In this document: positions 11,324 through 24,200 of the stretch, piece after piece
How positions within the stretch are numbered: the first letter of the stretch is position 1
Layout: each line of letters begins with the position of its first letter
Source of the DNA: Lasiosphaeris hirsuta
Lineage: Eukaryota; Ascomycota; Sordariomycetes; Sordariales; Lasiosphaeriaceae
Assembly (NCBI GenBank): GCA_030549175.1
Contig: JAUKUA010000001.1
Coordinates: 1,860,001 to 1,924,000 of the forward strand
Length of the DNA stretch: 64,000 nt
Direction of reading: 5' to 3'
Notes under the pieces: generated by a model
Databases searched by the model: none
The model's input: only the letters and a program-made list of their open reading frames with translations
What the model was told of the DNA's origin: nothing
Position numbers and translations under genes: made by a program

Positions 11324-12855
11324 ATATCACACAAAGCACCGACGAGCCAATATCAGCATATCGGTGTCCCGTAATCCGTACTAATCGAGGCATCACTTGA
11401 TGCTGATAGACTTTTGCCATCCACCTGTCCGTTCCAGAAACGTGCCAGAGTGTGGCTTCAGGGGCAATATCTGAACAAAATACGCCATCCACATGGGCCA
11501 CACGGGAGGGAGGCACGGGAGGTTTTGGTGAGCCCCAACCCAATGAATGCCTAGGCTGCCTCAGGTAGCAATTCAGCATCAATTTCATTTGAGCTTCTTC
11601 AGCTCGCCTCACCACCCGCCTTGCAAATCGCCCCAACAACTGAAAAAGACACGACTGGCCAGCCTCCGCGATGGAAAAGAAACCTAGGTATCCGTGGCGG
11701 GAGTGATTGCTCCCCTGAAATTCTTGCCAAGACCGGTGGCCGGGTTCGATACCGACTGTTCACCAGCTGTGGAACCCTATCAGCTGCTGCCAGCTGGGCG
11801 CTTCACAGTGGGCGTGATGGATGTGGCCTTTCGGGCCCAAAAGGCCAGCATCAATGATCTCAACCTAGGGGGGTAATTTGTGACGTGAATGCGAAAGGAG
11901 GAAAAGTCCATATTGTTGTTTGTTCTGGTTCCCCTGGAGCCTTGGGTTGGCGGCACGAGTCACGGCCCGAAGGCCGGCAGGGGAAAGCAAAACAAAGGCC
12001 AGTTGGGGTCAGGTGTATTTAAACGTAAAATGCAGAAAGGCGGGCAACTCCAGCACTTCAAAATCACTGCGCATTCTTGGTACGGATAGGCACCCACGCA
12101 CCCAATCTTTCCGGGCATTGGTGTCACTTGACGTGCCCGCTACCCCTACCTTGAATGTGTATTTTGAGTGGCCTAATCCGCCTTTGTCGAGTCGCGACGT
12201 GCATGGACCTTTGAAACTCAGACTATGACAGGAATGTAGGATCCAGGCTTCAATCTTCACCCCATGCTGTGTTGTTGTGCAGGCAGGCGTGTCATGAGGG
12301 AACTACACATTTTGCCCATGAAAGGTGAAGGGGTTTGTGGGCTGGAACGGCTCAGCACCTATATAACAGAACGCCGGTCCCAGCAAGCCTTGTGAAGGCA
12401 AATAAATCATATGGAACCCCACCCGTCTCAAAGCCTGCCCCCCTTTTGCTTGCGAACCAACAACCGCGCATCCATGCGGCTCAAAAGTGGTTCGCATCTG
12501 TAAGGCAACCATCCGCGTCCCAGTCGCCCCCCACTAGTACTGCCTTGAATGAATTCCTAGGTATCTTTAGCATCGAGACTGCCCGCGCACCACCTCAAGA
12601 ACAGAAAAAGAGCTTCGTTTTCTCGCACGACGCAACCATACATGCCAAAGTATCTATCGTGTGCCTTTTCTCCTTTTGTCGAGCGAGCTGGCCATTTTTC
12701 TGTTTGGTTGCACGGTCCGATTCAGACGCCGTAATCCGTGACCCCGCATTTCTTTTGCACGCGAAAACCGCTCACGTTAGGTCGGCACTTGGCACTCCCG
12801 AGTGTTGAGTGATTGATGTTATTTGGTGTTCACGGAATCTCATCGCTAAACCGAC

Positions 12856-15453
12856 ATGGCGCAGGAGACTCCCAAACACGCCAGAGGAACTAAAGAGCCC
12901 ACCACCAGAGACATCACCACATCCTGGACCCAGTTTCTAAGAAAGCAGACAAGCCAAGGGTCGCAGCCCGGCTTCGTCTGCCCCAAGTGTTGGGAACCAT
13001 TTCAAAATGGCCTCGACTACGGGGCATTCAAAAAACACTTTAAGGAAAATGAAGCCCATGCCCGGTTGCTTGATGAAATTTCCACGGACGAGGCGAAAGA
13101 AAAGTTGATGTTATCTCTTCACACAGAGGGCAAGAGGTATGGAAACGCACCAGCTGCTGCTCCCACACCCTCTTCCCCCCCCCCCCCCCCTTCCTTCAAG
13201 GCCTCTCACAGCAACTGATACCCGGCCCAGGAACAATAGCAGACTTGGAAACACCAGCTTAGAAGCCGTTGCAAAACCCGGGAGAATAGCTTCCGCTAGT
13301 GAGAGCAACCAGCCATCTCCAGCTCGGTTGTCCAATTTGAAAAAGACAACGGGCCAAGACAATGGACCTGCATCCAGACCCCAGCAGGACCATGATTCTC
13401 CAGCGGGGAGGAGTCCGGAAAGAAGTCCAGCATCCAGTTTAAAGCGCGGCTCGTCCAGGTCGAGAAGCCAATCGCCAAAGCGCTCCAAAGCCGCAGCCGC
13501 TCCTGCAGGCGACAGCCGTGCCGAGTTTGACAGAGGTCCTCTAAAGAACGGCAGGTTATGGAACCCCGATGATGACACTGCGCAATCCCGTCCCCCGTCC
13601 TACAGCAAAGATAATGTGGCCACAAACCATCGTCTGCATGCGAGAACACAGCGTCAAAGCCACCCCCCGCCACAGTTTTCCACCTCGAAGGCCTCTAGCC
13701 AGGTAGACGACGGGTCGACTGATCTCATCAAGCAACCCGAGACCAGGCCCATCTCCCAAGAGCAACTCGTGGCAGAGGTCAAGGGGATTTATGCCGGGCT
13801 TGTCATGGTTGAAAACAAATGCATCGAGGTCGACAACGCTCAAAACACGCAGGGTGACCACAGCACCAACAAGCTCAACAACGAGCAGTGGCAGGCTCTG
13901 ATTGCTCTCCACCGCACTCTACTTCACGAGCACCACGACTTCTTCCTGGCATCTCAGCACCCTTCGGCGAGTCCGGCGTTGAGGAGGCTGGCATCTAAGT
14001 ACGCAATGCCCGCCCGGATGTGGAGGCACGGAATTCACAGCTTCCTGGAGCTCCTCAGACACAGGCTCCCTGCCAGTTTGGAGCACATGCTCACATTCAT
14101 TTATCTCGCATATTCGATGATGGCATTGTTATACGAGACGGTCCCCACCTTTGAGGACACGTGGATCGAGTGCTTGGGCGACCTAGGCCGCTACCGAATG
14201 GCCATCGAGGACGACGATATCCGAGACCGGGAAGTGTGGACGGCCGTGAGTAGGGGGTGGTATTCCAAGGCTTCCGACAAGGCTCCTACCACAGGGAGGC
14301 TCTACCACCACCTCGCTATCCTGGCTCGCCCAAATGCGTTGCAGCAACTTTTCTATTACAACAAGTCGCTATGCGTGGCCATCCCATTCGCGTCTGCTCG
14401 CGATAGTATCATGACGCTATTTGAGCCCATCATGGCTTCAAATCCAAGCCAATCATCAAGGTTACCCCCAACCGAGCTCGCTTTTGTAAAGACTCACGGC
14501 ATCTTATTCAGCAAGAAAATGCCAGAGGCACTCGAGGCGTCGATGAATGAGTTTCTCAGCTCGCTGGATAGCCATATCGGCCGCTCATCTCGCCGGTTTC
14601 TTGAATCCAGGTATGTCGCTTTCCTCGCTTGTTCTTTTTGAATAAAATGAAATCCCAGTCTCAAGACTAACATCAAGCTTCCAGCTATTACATTGGGATT
14701 TCAAACTGCTGCTCCCTTGTGAGCTACGGCAGTGATAGCAACCCCATTTTCAACATCATCAAGCCTGTCCGTGATGGAGAGCAAAAAGACCGCCCCATGG
14801 GCGGGACTGATGATGCCGTAGCAAGAGATCTTTCCGACGCCATGGTGTTGTTCAACCGAACAAACGGCGTGATGCTGCAGCGACTTGGAGACCCTAACGT
14901 TCTCCCCTACGTTCACGTAATCCTCATCTTCCTGTACCATCTTACCTTTTTCCCAGAGGCGATGGAATTTGTTGCGCCGACCTTTGCGTGGAAGTTGTTG
15001 GCGCAGTATTTGAATACGTTGTTCAGCTCCTGCCCCTCGGTCTCTCGCATCGAGACCGAACACTTTCCCCAGCCCGAAAAGGAGGACTTCCCTCGCCCCT
15101 TGCCCGAGGACTACGCCGCAAGAGGACTGGTTTGGGCCGAACGTTACTTTCCGAACGAGTGGTTCACAAATGACAAGATCGAGGACGAAGAGAAGGGCTT
15201 GGAGGCAGCCTCAATGGGCGAGGAGCGAAAGATCCGAGCCTTGTTTTTGGGCTATAGGATAGCCGTCGCCGAAAGCGCCAAGGGGGGGCTCCTTTACGAC
15301 CGCGAAACCCATCGTTTCGGTGTGAGTCCGGAGTACGACATTGCGTTGCAGTCTCTTCCTGTTATTTCGACAGAAAGCATTGACTTCGGAGAGCTCCCCG
15401 ACGCTGCTGCAACAACCGATGCCGCCAAGGCGTCGGGGAGCTCTCCGGTCTAA
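12856..15453 (+). CDS. EST1/SMG-like DNA/RNA-binding domain protein with zinc finger
   Basis: Three exons, 12856-13136, 13231-14610 and 14685-15453, joined in phase to give 809 aa. Intron 1 (94 bp, GTATGG...CCCAG) contains a C16 tract. Intron 2 (74 bp, GTATGT...GACTAAC...CCAG) is canonical. The N-terminus carries a C2H2-type finger (C42, C45, H61, H68: FVCPKCWEPF...KKHFKENEAH). A serine/proline-rich, basic, probably disordered region (about 95-300) follows. The helical domain from about 330 to 650 (MWRHGIHSFLELLRHRL, TTGRLYHHLAILARP, QQLFYYNKSLCV) has the pattern of the EST1/SMG5-7 DNA/RNA-binding domain. In that family such proteins act in telomerase recruitment or nonsense-mediated decay; which role applies here cannot be told, and many Sordariomycete members are uncharacterised. 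No PIN nuclease domain is visible. The reading frame is intact throughout. Confidence 0.85.
13175..13190 (+). repeat. C16 homopolymer inside intron 1
   Basis: A run of 16 C within the first intron of the EST1-like gene, part of a long pyrimidine stretch upstream of the acceptor. Confidence 0.95.
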
Positions 15454-15794
15454 GGCTCTGGACTGAATCCATGATTGCTCTGGACCTTGGCGGGAGAGCC
15501 ATTCAAAAGGCCTCTGCTGGACGCACTAGCACTAGCTTTGGTACTTGAATGGGGCGGGGAATTTGGGTTGAAATTGGCTGCGTGGTGGTAAGTAATAAGG
15601 GGAGGAAGCAGTGGGATAAGAGTATTAGGTAGTAGACCTCATTCCCATGATGTCGACAACCCGAGTCCCTCTGTCGTGTTAATGTGGGCGATTATTCATA
15701 CTGTGGTGGCGTTCGGTGCTTCATTGATATCGGGCGTCTACGTTTCCTTTGTAGTAATGTGGGATCTTAGAATTGCTTAGTTTTTGAGGTTCTG

Positions 15795-15810
15795 TTTTTT
15801 TTTTTTTTTT
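15795..15810 (+). repeat. T16 homopolymer
   Basis: An uninterrupted run of 16 T, about 340 bp downstream of the EST1-like stop codon. Confidence 0.95.
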
Positions 15811-18418
15811 GGAGTTTCTTGAAACCCAAATCCCCGGGCCTCTATTGCCCGCGAGCATCTTCTTCTCTCGGGGGGCGTCCCTCTGACTGAAGGTTCAAGC
15901 TGTGGTTGGATGTCGGGGATACTATTGTACTACCGAGAAGGCAACTCGGGTACAGAGATCTAAATACGTTACACGCCAAGGGACCGGTAGTAGGAATCAG
16001 GATGGCCTCATTGGGCGTCGCTTGAGGGCCAAACCGTGGAAAATGTCTGTCAACTTTGATATCTGGATATATTTATGTGTTTGTGGAACCAGGGACTTTC
16101 AGAATGGGTTTGGGAGGTTAGTATAGGACGATAATACAGGATTGACAGTACCTGTAACATAACAGTCGAAGGTCAAGTTGGAAATTTTGAACGTAGTATT
16201 TGCTACTTCTACTACTACAACTAGGGCTCACTTGGGTAGGATAGATACTTGTCCTGATATTAGGCTTTGAATATTGACGAAAACACCCCAGCTTTAGTAG
16301 TTATCAGAGATGAAGGATATGGCCTATATTCAACATGGCATATCAACATGCTATGCTTACAATATGAATACAACAAGGGTTATTGAACTCACGAAACTTG
16401 ACGGACATCATATAAAGAAAGGGGTTAGATTGGAAAAGGAGAAATTCCCAAAGTTGCCTCTACTACCTTACCTATATGTCTACTATTCGACTAGCCAATC
16501 GAAAAGGGCGGTTTCGCTTTGAGGGATTACTGCTGCCGTAAGGCGTCTGGATTGCGTGAATTTCTTTCAATATGTTTGTAATCTCATTCGCCTCCAAAGC
16601 CGGATGGACGGGCCACCTCGAAGCTTAGGAGAGCGGTGAGCCGCACTAACGACCTCAATTTGGCTATTGTAAATTGAAATGCTGGGGGGACATCGGAATG
16701 CCGGGAAAATCAGAAATACCTCTCACCACACATCGTGTTGCCTCCCGTAGAAACCAGCAGTGCAAAATCATTCCAATATCACTCCGACAATGCCCGTCAA
16801 TCAAGGCGAATACTTCACCGACAGCCGTTCGGGCCTATTGAGCTGGTCAGTGAGCAATTGAAATGAACGGGGCCGAAGGTCGGATTCAAGTTCGTTCAGA
16901 CCCCAGCAACCTTACAACCCGGGCTGGCTCACTCAGGGGTCAGGACCTACCCCTTTCCAACAAAAAGTATTGAAGGCAGGTAAGTACCTGGGCGACTAAA
17001 CGAGCACAGACGTTGAATTGTATCCCACCTCCCGCTTTCGGAGTTGCCCACCTCAGGCATCTGGCTGATTTCGGATCTCAGTCGGGGAGCCGTTGGGTCA
17101 CCGCCGCCCCAGCACCTTCCCCCCACGCACTTGAATGGCGAAGGCAGCGACTCGCCGCCGGTGAGTTGTTAGAGGTCGGGCAGTAGTAAATGCCTTGCTG
17201 GAACACACCTATGACGGCTGTCTGTTGTCGGGGCTAGCCTTAGATGCTTCACCGAAGCAGTCAGCGCAACGACGGCCGCCTGGCGGTGAGTGGTTCACGG
17301 GGGCCACGAGGCACCCGAGCCTGCGACTGTCGCCGGGCGGCCGTCAAGACTGAGCCGGGCCCGGCGAGTAATGCCTATCGAGGCGAAGAGGATGGCTGCT
17401 AATGAAAACGTCATTCTGGTTCCGAGTCATCACCCGCCCTGCTGCGCCGCGACGCCTGGTTGTGGCTGGAGGGCTGGAGGGCTGGACGGGAATGGCGACT
17501 CGAAACGAACATGTCGTAATTTCGCCGCCAGCCTTACCCCTGGGCGCGACAGTGCGGCTCGACTTGCTCAACGTCGGGGCCGCGCCATGGGCACGGATTC
17601 AGGGGCTCATGCTCATGGGATGGATGGCATTGGGGGAGGCGCTGGACCCTGGCGGTTGCCTCGTAAGAGGCTGAACGCTAGGGCCCATTGATTTCAGCCG
17701 CTCGCATCTTGCATCCCACATGCACTGTTTCGGATACGTCTTACGTTGGTGAGGAAGTTGGCTTGGAAGTTCCATCGGTTCGTTGGAGCTGAAGCTGGAG
17801 CCTAGCACCTCAGCTTGCCTCCAACTTTACCTTGTTCCAATCCCAAAAGCTGGGGAAAAGACGACAGCTGCGCTAGCATTCCTATTGGCTCCTTAGCCCA
17901 TTAGTTTATTGGCTGGGAAATACATGGCTCTGCTACAACGGCTGGGATGCGCATGTCCTAGTTAGGAGGTAAGATTTCCAACTGCCATGTCGCAATTGCC
18001 AACTGCGAAGCTCACAATCTCGCGAACATATCCAATAAGCTTTGGCTACGCAGTTGCCTCGTTCTGCCTACTCAAGATTTACCTTGCGCGCCCGCTCAAT
18101 TCCATCTGCAGAGCAAAGCAGAGGTGGAAAGACCGTCGACGAGCTAGCGAGTCAGGGCTCGCGGTTGAGGTTCGGGACAGGCAGGCATCGGGCAGTTGTC
18201 CGTTTGAGCCGAAGCAAGCCTCTGAAGGACCCTTCCTCCCATTGCCCCCGCTGTCTCAATCAATCCCTCAGCCCTACTACTATATAGGAATTGACGGGGC
18301 CCTTCGAATCAGGCGCTGTGTAACCTTTCTCAGCCGTTGCAGTCGGCCTTAAGCCGATTTAATGTTTCGGTGAGAGAGTGTTCGTACGTCATGACTTGTT
18401 GTTGCACGCACCCACCTT

Positions 18419-18437
18419 CCCCCCCCCCCCCCCCCCC
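18419..18437 (+). repeat. C19 homopolymer
   Basis: An uninterrupted run of 19 C in the spacer. Confidence 0.95.
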
Positions 18438-19263
18438 TCACGCGAACGCCTTGGGAGCCTCCTCTCCCTTGTGGCCAATCGCTTGCGGTTCCAAAGCTAG
18501 CTGTTGCCTACCGCAGGTTGGAGCTCAACGTGGGGCTCTCACGGGTCCTCAAGGTGCCTGCTCTCTCCACTCGGATTCCTAGAGCAGCCAATCACTCAAG
18601 CACATAACATAACCTCAGCAGTGAAATCAAGTTACCGGTACACCACTCCACTTGGAGCTCGATAAGATGGAGAAGATGAATCGGAAACCGGGAGCCCATC
18701 TCTAGTTGCGAAGAACAGCAGAATGCCGACAGCCTCACGACAATAACCAATGGCTGGGGCCCTGATGCGGAGCAGATAAGGCCCACCCCCCACCCCCTTC
18801 CAAACCGATCCACAAGCATTCGACTTCTGACGCGAGGCTACGAGATATCTCCCCTCCCCCCTCAAAGAGGAAGGAGGCCTAGTCATCATTGGTCTTACCC
18901 AATCGCCTGACGTCAAAGTCACGAAAGACAAAGGGCATCACGGCGCCAATCGCACAGCGATCGATTGGCGAGTGACGCTGGGGAAGGGAAGTACTGCATG
19001 ACAAGGCAGCCGTTGCAACCTTGCAGAGACCCCCCCAACATCCAATATGCAATTTTACTTTGACCCTCTCCTGGCAGAATATTGTACGCCGAGTACGCCC
19101 GGCTACCAAGGGAGCCTTGCGCTCTGGCACGCGAGCCTGATCACGACTTCAGGCCTCAGGAATCATCATACATCGCGAACTTGCCGACAGGGGGCCCTGA
19201 CCTCAGGTTCTTCTTCTACTGGCCCGCTCTGTTTGACAAACATTGGCATTGAGGTAGAAGGCA

Positions 19264-19287
19264 ACTCGGGCCTCATGAGGCCCGAGT
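19264..19287. repeat. Perfect 24 bp palindrome
   Basis: A 12 bp half-site (ACTCGGGCCTCA) is followed directly by its exact reverse complement with no spacer. It lies in a spacer and does not overlap a supported gene. Confidence 0.9.
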
Positions 19288-19706
19288 CCGCTAACATTTG
19301 TTCCATGGCTAGTGTAACTCACGCTATTGCTAACACGGTTGAAGCAAGAGCAGAGATTGACTCCCCTGAAACGCGGCCCATGAAACATGACCTTGGTAAT
19401 CCAGAAACTGTTGGCAAGATTGCTAAGCCAAACACGAAAATCCGGGATACATTTCCCCGGGTGAAGCCTTGGATCGGACGGGCTCCTCCGTGTCACAATG
19501 TGCTCACCCGCATCTTCGTCGCACACGATACGGACTGTATGCCGGCTTGGAAATATCCGCAAGTCCATGTATCGAGTCTGGGTCGGACCCTTTGGATGAA
19601 GATATGGAAAGCTCGGGAATCGGCGAGCTGAAACGCGAATGTGAACTTGGCCCCAGCAACAGTCTTTCTCGAGAGTCTAAAGTCGACATTGTACCCATAT
19701 CTTCAC

Positions 19707-20611
19707 TCAGAGTCCGTTTGTGGAATCTGGCGCTGCGGCCGACCTCGAGAAATGGCTGGCCTTTTGGGATCGAGTTTGCCGAGTTGGCTGAGCACGCGGC
19801 CCCGTCACAAGACGCCGCTTGTTATTGGCCAAGAAATACGCTGGATCTTGGAACACTTTTGCCTCCAAACCTTGGATGATCAAGTCTTCCTCTTCCTTGC
19901 GATACCGTCGAATTGACCCGCTCGCGAGCACGTTCCATGGTTCCTGGGAAAGCTGCCCTTGTTGTTGGTCGTGGGCTTCGGTGTTCCATGGCAACTCCTC
20001 GATAGAGCAAATGGGGAGACAGACGTCCTCTCCCGCCGCGGGTTTATTTCCAATTTTGGTACATTTTACAGATCCCGGGATTGGCGTGGATGAATCACGG
20101 TGTGGTGTGTGTTCCGGGGGGGGAGGGGTCATGTGACCTAAGGCATATATGAACGGGAGAGCTAACTCGTCATCCGGTCCCTGGTCACTGATGTTTATAC
20201 AAGTCTGGCACCACTCGCCAACCAGATTACCCGCCTTCTCGTGGCTGGCCACTAGTACCGCGTCAAGTACCCTCTGCTCGACAGGCTCCCTGGTCGCTAG
20301 CTTCGCTAGGAGTTACGCGTAGAAGCTGGTCTTCAAGTAGATATTGGCGGGGGATGGCCAGCAGCGTTTATACGGCCGGGTCCTCGCTGGGTAAAATCGA
20401 CCGATTGATGAGGGGCAGGATGGCGTACTTACAGCCGCTGCCCTAGTCCCCGCACCCGGCCACGAGGAATACGAGCGTAGGCACCTCTACGTCGTAGGTG
20501 CTGGCCACACCTTTGCAGATACAGTTGCCGCAGACTGGGACCCCCTTGGTTGGTGCTAGTGGTACACGTTAATCTCGGGTGGCGAATGTCGTTCTCGGTT
20601 TTGGGGTCCAT
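19707..20611 (-). pseudogene. Decayed minus-strand gene of unknown function
   Basis: A minus-strand reading frame can be followed through SFYA-stop-LLAKLATREPVEQRVLDA and on through SHEKAGNLVGEWCQTC, broken by a TAA at 20313-20315. The open part downstream of that stop runs for about 180 codons to 19707 and lacks an ATG near its start. Upstream is a canonical 46 bp intron-like segment (GTAAGT at 20432 to CAG at 20387). Beyond it, a coherent frame containing VCGNCICKGVASTYDVEVP ends at a TAG (20443-20445); a different frame is open to 20611. The mixture of good splice signals with stops suggests a dead gene. I do not recognise the family. It could instead be chance open frames, so confidence is modest. 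Confidence 0.35.
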
Positions 20612-20963
20612 TCTATGTTGTTCATTCTATGTTGTTTATCGTGAGCGTCGCGGTCGTGGAGGGGGGGAGCGAGGGAAGGAGCGAGGCTTACCATGTACCT
20701 TGGAGGGCAGGGTGGTCAATTACCATCGTTTCGAATTGAGGGAAGGCGGAGATGGGTACCAGGTCACATCGACCAAAATCACACAACGTCATCCCGGCGT
20801 GGACCCGCACCGGTAGACCCGCAGCATCAATCAGCTCGTATCATCTAACCCGCCTTCACGAAGAAGACCTTTCACCATGGTTCCTCCTTGATGCAACTTC
20901 CAATCTCGAGACCCTCTCCTCTCGATTACCAAAGAATAAGACAAGACAAGGGCAAGGGCAAAT

Positions 20964-21145
20964 ATGGTCAAGAACTTACTGAAGAGTAAGTCAATTTATC
21001 TTTTTACATTTACCTACCTAACTCCCCAGTTACCGATCGTACGACATCGGCCGAGGCGGCCGACACAGATTTCGACTTTATTATTCGAAGTCGAAAACAT
21101 GTCTCGACAAAAGTCAAGGCAAACGCCCAGGTGAAGTGGGCGTAA
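20964..21145 (+). CDS. Possible tiny spliced ORF, unknown
   Basis: A possible 45 aa product from exons 20964-20985 and 21030-21145, separated by a 44 bp segment with GTAAGT donor, CTAAC branch site and CCCCAG acceptor. The branch site lies unusually close to the acceptor (6 bases). The product (MVKNLLK... ...HVSTKVKANAQVKWA) matches nothing I recognise. The opposite strand has a competing ORF (21010-21219, starting MSLHFNTGDIHG, with caacaATG context), so only one reading, or neither, may be real. Confidence 0.2.
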
Positions 21146-21219
21146 TAGGCGTCCTTCTTGAGCATTTTAGCAGAAGGAATGGGGCCATGGATGTCGCCAG
21201 TATTGAAATGGAGCGACAT

Positions 21220-24200
21220 TGTTGTTTTGGGGTTGTAGGGGTTGCCGTGATGCCGTGAGTAGGTACCGGTCTCAGAGGTGTCATGGCCTCGTCACCTCAA
21301 GGTATGCTGGTATAACAGCTTGCTTTCAGTTTAGCAACTCGAATTGATGGCTGTTTTCACCAGCTAAGCCGTCTCATGAGCCGAGGGATTAGAACTTGGG
21401 TCTGAGCATTTTATCAGTCTCGGAACTTAACGCAGAGGTCACAACCCACGGTTCGTTGCACATTCGCCAGGAATCAGCTTGCTCTAGCATCCTCTAGGAA
21501 CTAGCAGCGGCATGTCGTAATCCTACTATTGCCCGAGCGGGCTTTGGCACACGTCAGCCAGCCTAGCCCTTGCTATCTTCTTTTGCTTTTATTCTGCATG
21601 TTGAAAACTCGACAAAAGGGCGTGATGCACTAGACCCCCGCGGAGTCGAGAATCTCGCTGTTGCAGGGAGGTTGCATGCCGAAAAAGTCGGATGCCAATA
21701 GGAGAAGCCCGGCTGTGAGACTATCGAGGCGTCACCGGCACAAGGAGGACGTGAGTAGGGAGTCACCACAGACGGCTCAAGCGCCAATGCGATGTTATTT
21801 CTGACTCCCGCGAACTCCCATACCAAATCTCAAGCAGTGCTAGCCCCGACGGCCGACGTGGTTCCCGGATCCAGTCCGTGGCCGAGAGCTCCGCCCGCCC
21901 GAAGTCAACAGGGACGCCATGCCGCCAAATCGACGTCTAGTCGCTATTAGTGCCCGTTAGTCCACCTGATAGAGCGGCTGTTCTGCATGGAAATGCAGAG
22001 GGGACCGGTCAAGGAGGGACGTTCACAACATCTCCTGGCTCAACGTTGCCCGGCCCCTTGCTGAGACAACAGCAAAGCCTCGGAGCACAACGGAAAGCCA
22101 GCTGGCTAGCGCTGCGTGGGTGGGATCGAAAGTGCCCCCCCCCCACTTGACCCCGATGTGTTGGGACACAACAATACCCCCCTATCTTGTTGCCATACCT
22201 TGCTCATCGCCCACTTCCTCACAGCCCACGCACCACTCCGCCGATGCGCTGCCGCATCCAGGGACAGCACGACAGTACCCTTGGCGCTGGCTCTCAACAC
22301 TCATGACCTCATTGAGGAGGGGGGGGTGAGGGAGGCCAAGAAGATACGGGGCGGACTCTGCCGCGTTACTTACTCCACGTAGTGACCTGCACCAGAGCTC
22401 GAACACGGCCGCCCTCCAGAACTTCTTCCGGGGTGCGTTAAATCCCGAATAGGGGCCCTCGCTGGCATCTTCCCATTAGTCACAACATGGCCTCTAGGGA
22501 ATTGCCCAACGACATGGACGCGGGAAAAGTAGGGCTGATGAGACATGCTGTGAACATACAAGTTTTGGGTAGTCCGAGCCGACAATATGCGAGGTGGTAG
22601 TAAGTGATATGCAAGGCAGTGTGACACAGCTCGCGACCTTACATATCATGTACACACCGGTGGCCCGTATATTAATATTGTTGACACAGTGTACTCTGCA
22701 GCACTTTCGGCAATTTTCAGCCAGCCCAGTCCAGGTCGCGACTCTTCAGGGAATGTTCGAACGAGCTGAGAGGCAAATATGCAGCTTGGCATCTAAGCCC
22801 AAAAGAAGTCTCGCTGCATATGGGATCGGTGAAATCGGTGGGGGGTATTCCATGCAAGGGCGAGCACGCGTGCGTCAGAGGTAAAGCAGGCGGCAGTCGC
22901 GGGTATCGACTGAGCCTCAACCTTCCAGAAAACCGAGACGAAAGGCGAAAGCTGGAGACTCCGGGGGTGGTGGGGGTTGGGGGCTGGGAACCACCACAAC
23001 CACTTCCCTGCTTTGCCGTCCATCTCTCTGGTTCACTGTCCCCCACCACCCTCATTTGGGGGTGACTTGTATCCCTTGGTGGGGTTATGCAGCCTCCTTG
23101 AAGGTCACTGGCGTAGGGCACTGAACGGAACTAAGCCGGGCTGAACGAGATCAGTTGGGGGTCTCTGTACGAAAGGGGGGGTTCATTGGGGGTAACAAGC
23201 CAAGAGTCGGGAATGAGGCTCGTGGACGCATTGTTGCACTTGGTCAAGTAAGGTAACTCACCGTGACAGGGGTGTAAACACGATTGTGCAACCAACCATA
23301 CCCCTCAATTGTTCGGCGGAGTCGCAAACCCACACACAAGGTTTCTTTTTCAGTGGAAGAGGCCCGGGAGGGACCTCCCCCAGATAGATCGTCGACTACC
23401 CCGGGCATGTGGTGCCACTAACGATCGGTGGCTGCCGTATTTGTTGTCTTTAGTGCCATGCTGTGGTGTCTTCAGCCCTCGACTTTCTGCAGTGTCTGCG
23501 TTGTCAGGGGTATTGATGGAGCGCTAAAAGCTATGCTGGCCGTGCGGAAAGGTAACCTTAAGGAAGGTACGGACTGTGTAGCAGGGGCCTCGCCGTGAGT
23601 GCTGCCCCCCCCCCCCGAACCCCCATAGTCCCTTCCGTGTTTTGGGCTGTTTACAGAAGGCCTCTCGCTCCTCGCTTTTCGTTTTGCGGCACCCAGCGCC
23701 GCTTAATCTGCCCCTGTGCCGCCAACCTTCCACACAGCAGGACTGGTGTAAATAAGATGGAGAGTTAATAGCAATGGCATCACACCGCTGCCATTCTACC
23801 TCTGACACGCACATGCACTCCCCGTTTAGGAAAGTAAGCCACCATTAGCCGCATCTCGGCATCAAGCGCTGAACGACAATATTTGATGGCGATCTTGCAA
23901 GCTGCGGAAGCCGACCGGGCTAGGTGAACATCTGGACATTGCCCTGTGAATAACACAAGGAAAAACAAGAGGAAAAAGGGGGGGGGACAACATGCCCTCA
24001 TCCATCTGTCGGCACATTTGTGTGAGCTAGCACTTGAGGAGGTACCTTACGGATTGTGCAGCCTGGAGTTCCGAGACACGCAAGCGAGATAGGGCTAAAA
24101 GAACGGTAGAGCCGAACGATTGGTGAGGTAGATGATGATAAAATGACTTCCGAGGATTTCCGCAACATAAACGCAGGACTGGTCATAGTGTGAGCGAAGT

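Larger units (their letters stand above)
6621..12855. other. 6.2 kb spacer, no supported gene
   Basis: ORFs here are short, overlap on both strands and show no recognisable domain, paired splice signals or consistent coding bias. The content I can name is low-complexity: a GGGGGC-type G-run cluster at 7989-8008, an A-run at about 8872-8880, a (GT)n tract at 11301-11323, and one two-unit CCCTAA match near 9531. The last few hundred bases must include the promoter of the EST1-like gene. I see no terminal inverted repeats or transposase fragments by eye. Confidence 0.45.
15454..19706. other. 4.3 kb spacer, no supported gene
   Basis: After the 3' UTR of the EST1-like gene, only short unmatched ORFs occur. 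About 15.9-16.6 kb is more A/T-rich than its flanks; about 17.1-17.7 kb is C/G-rich. Homopolymers T16 (15795-15810) and C19 (18419-18437) and a perfect 24 bp palindrome (19264-19287) are the only discrete features I can support. Confidence 0.45.

Noticed and set aside
13139..13230. Frameshift at the C16 run in the EST1-like gene
   Set aside because: A canonical 94 bp intron removes the run and joins both frames exactly, so no frameshift is needed.
13111..13912. Minus-strand ORFs of 118-155 codons opposite the EST1-like gene
   Set aside because: They lie antisense to a supported spliced gene and have no recognised motif.
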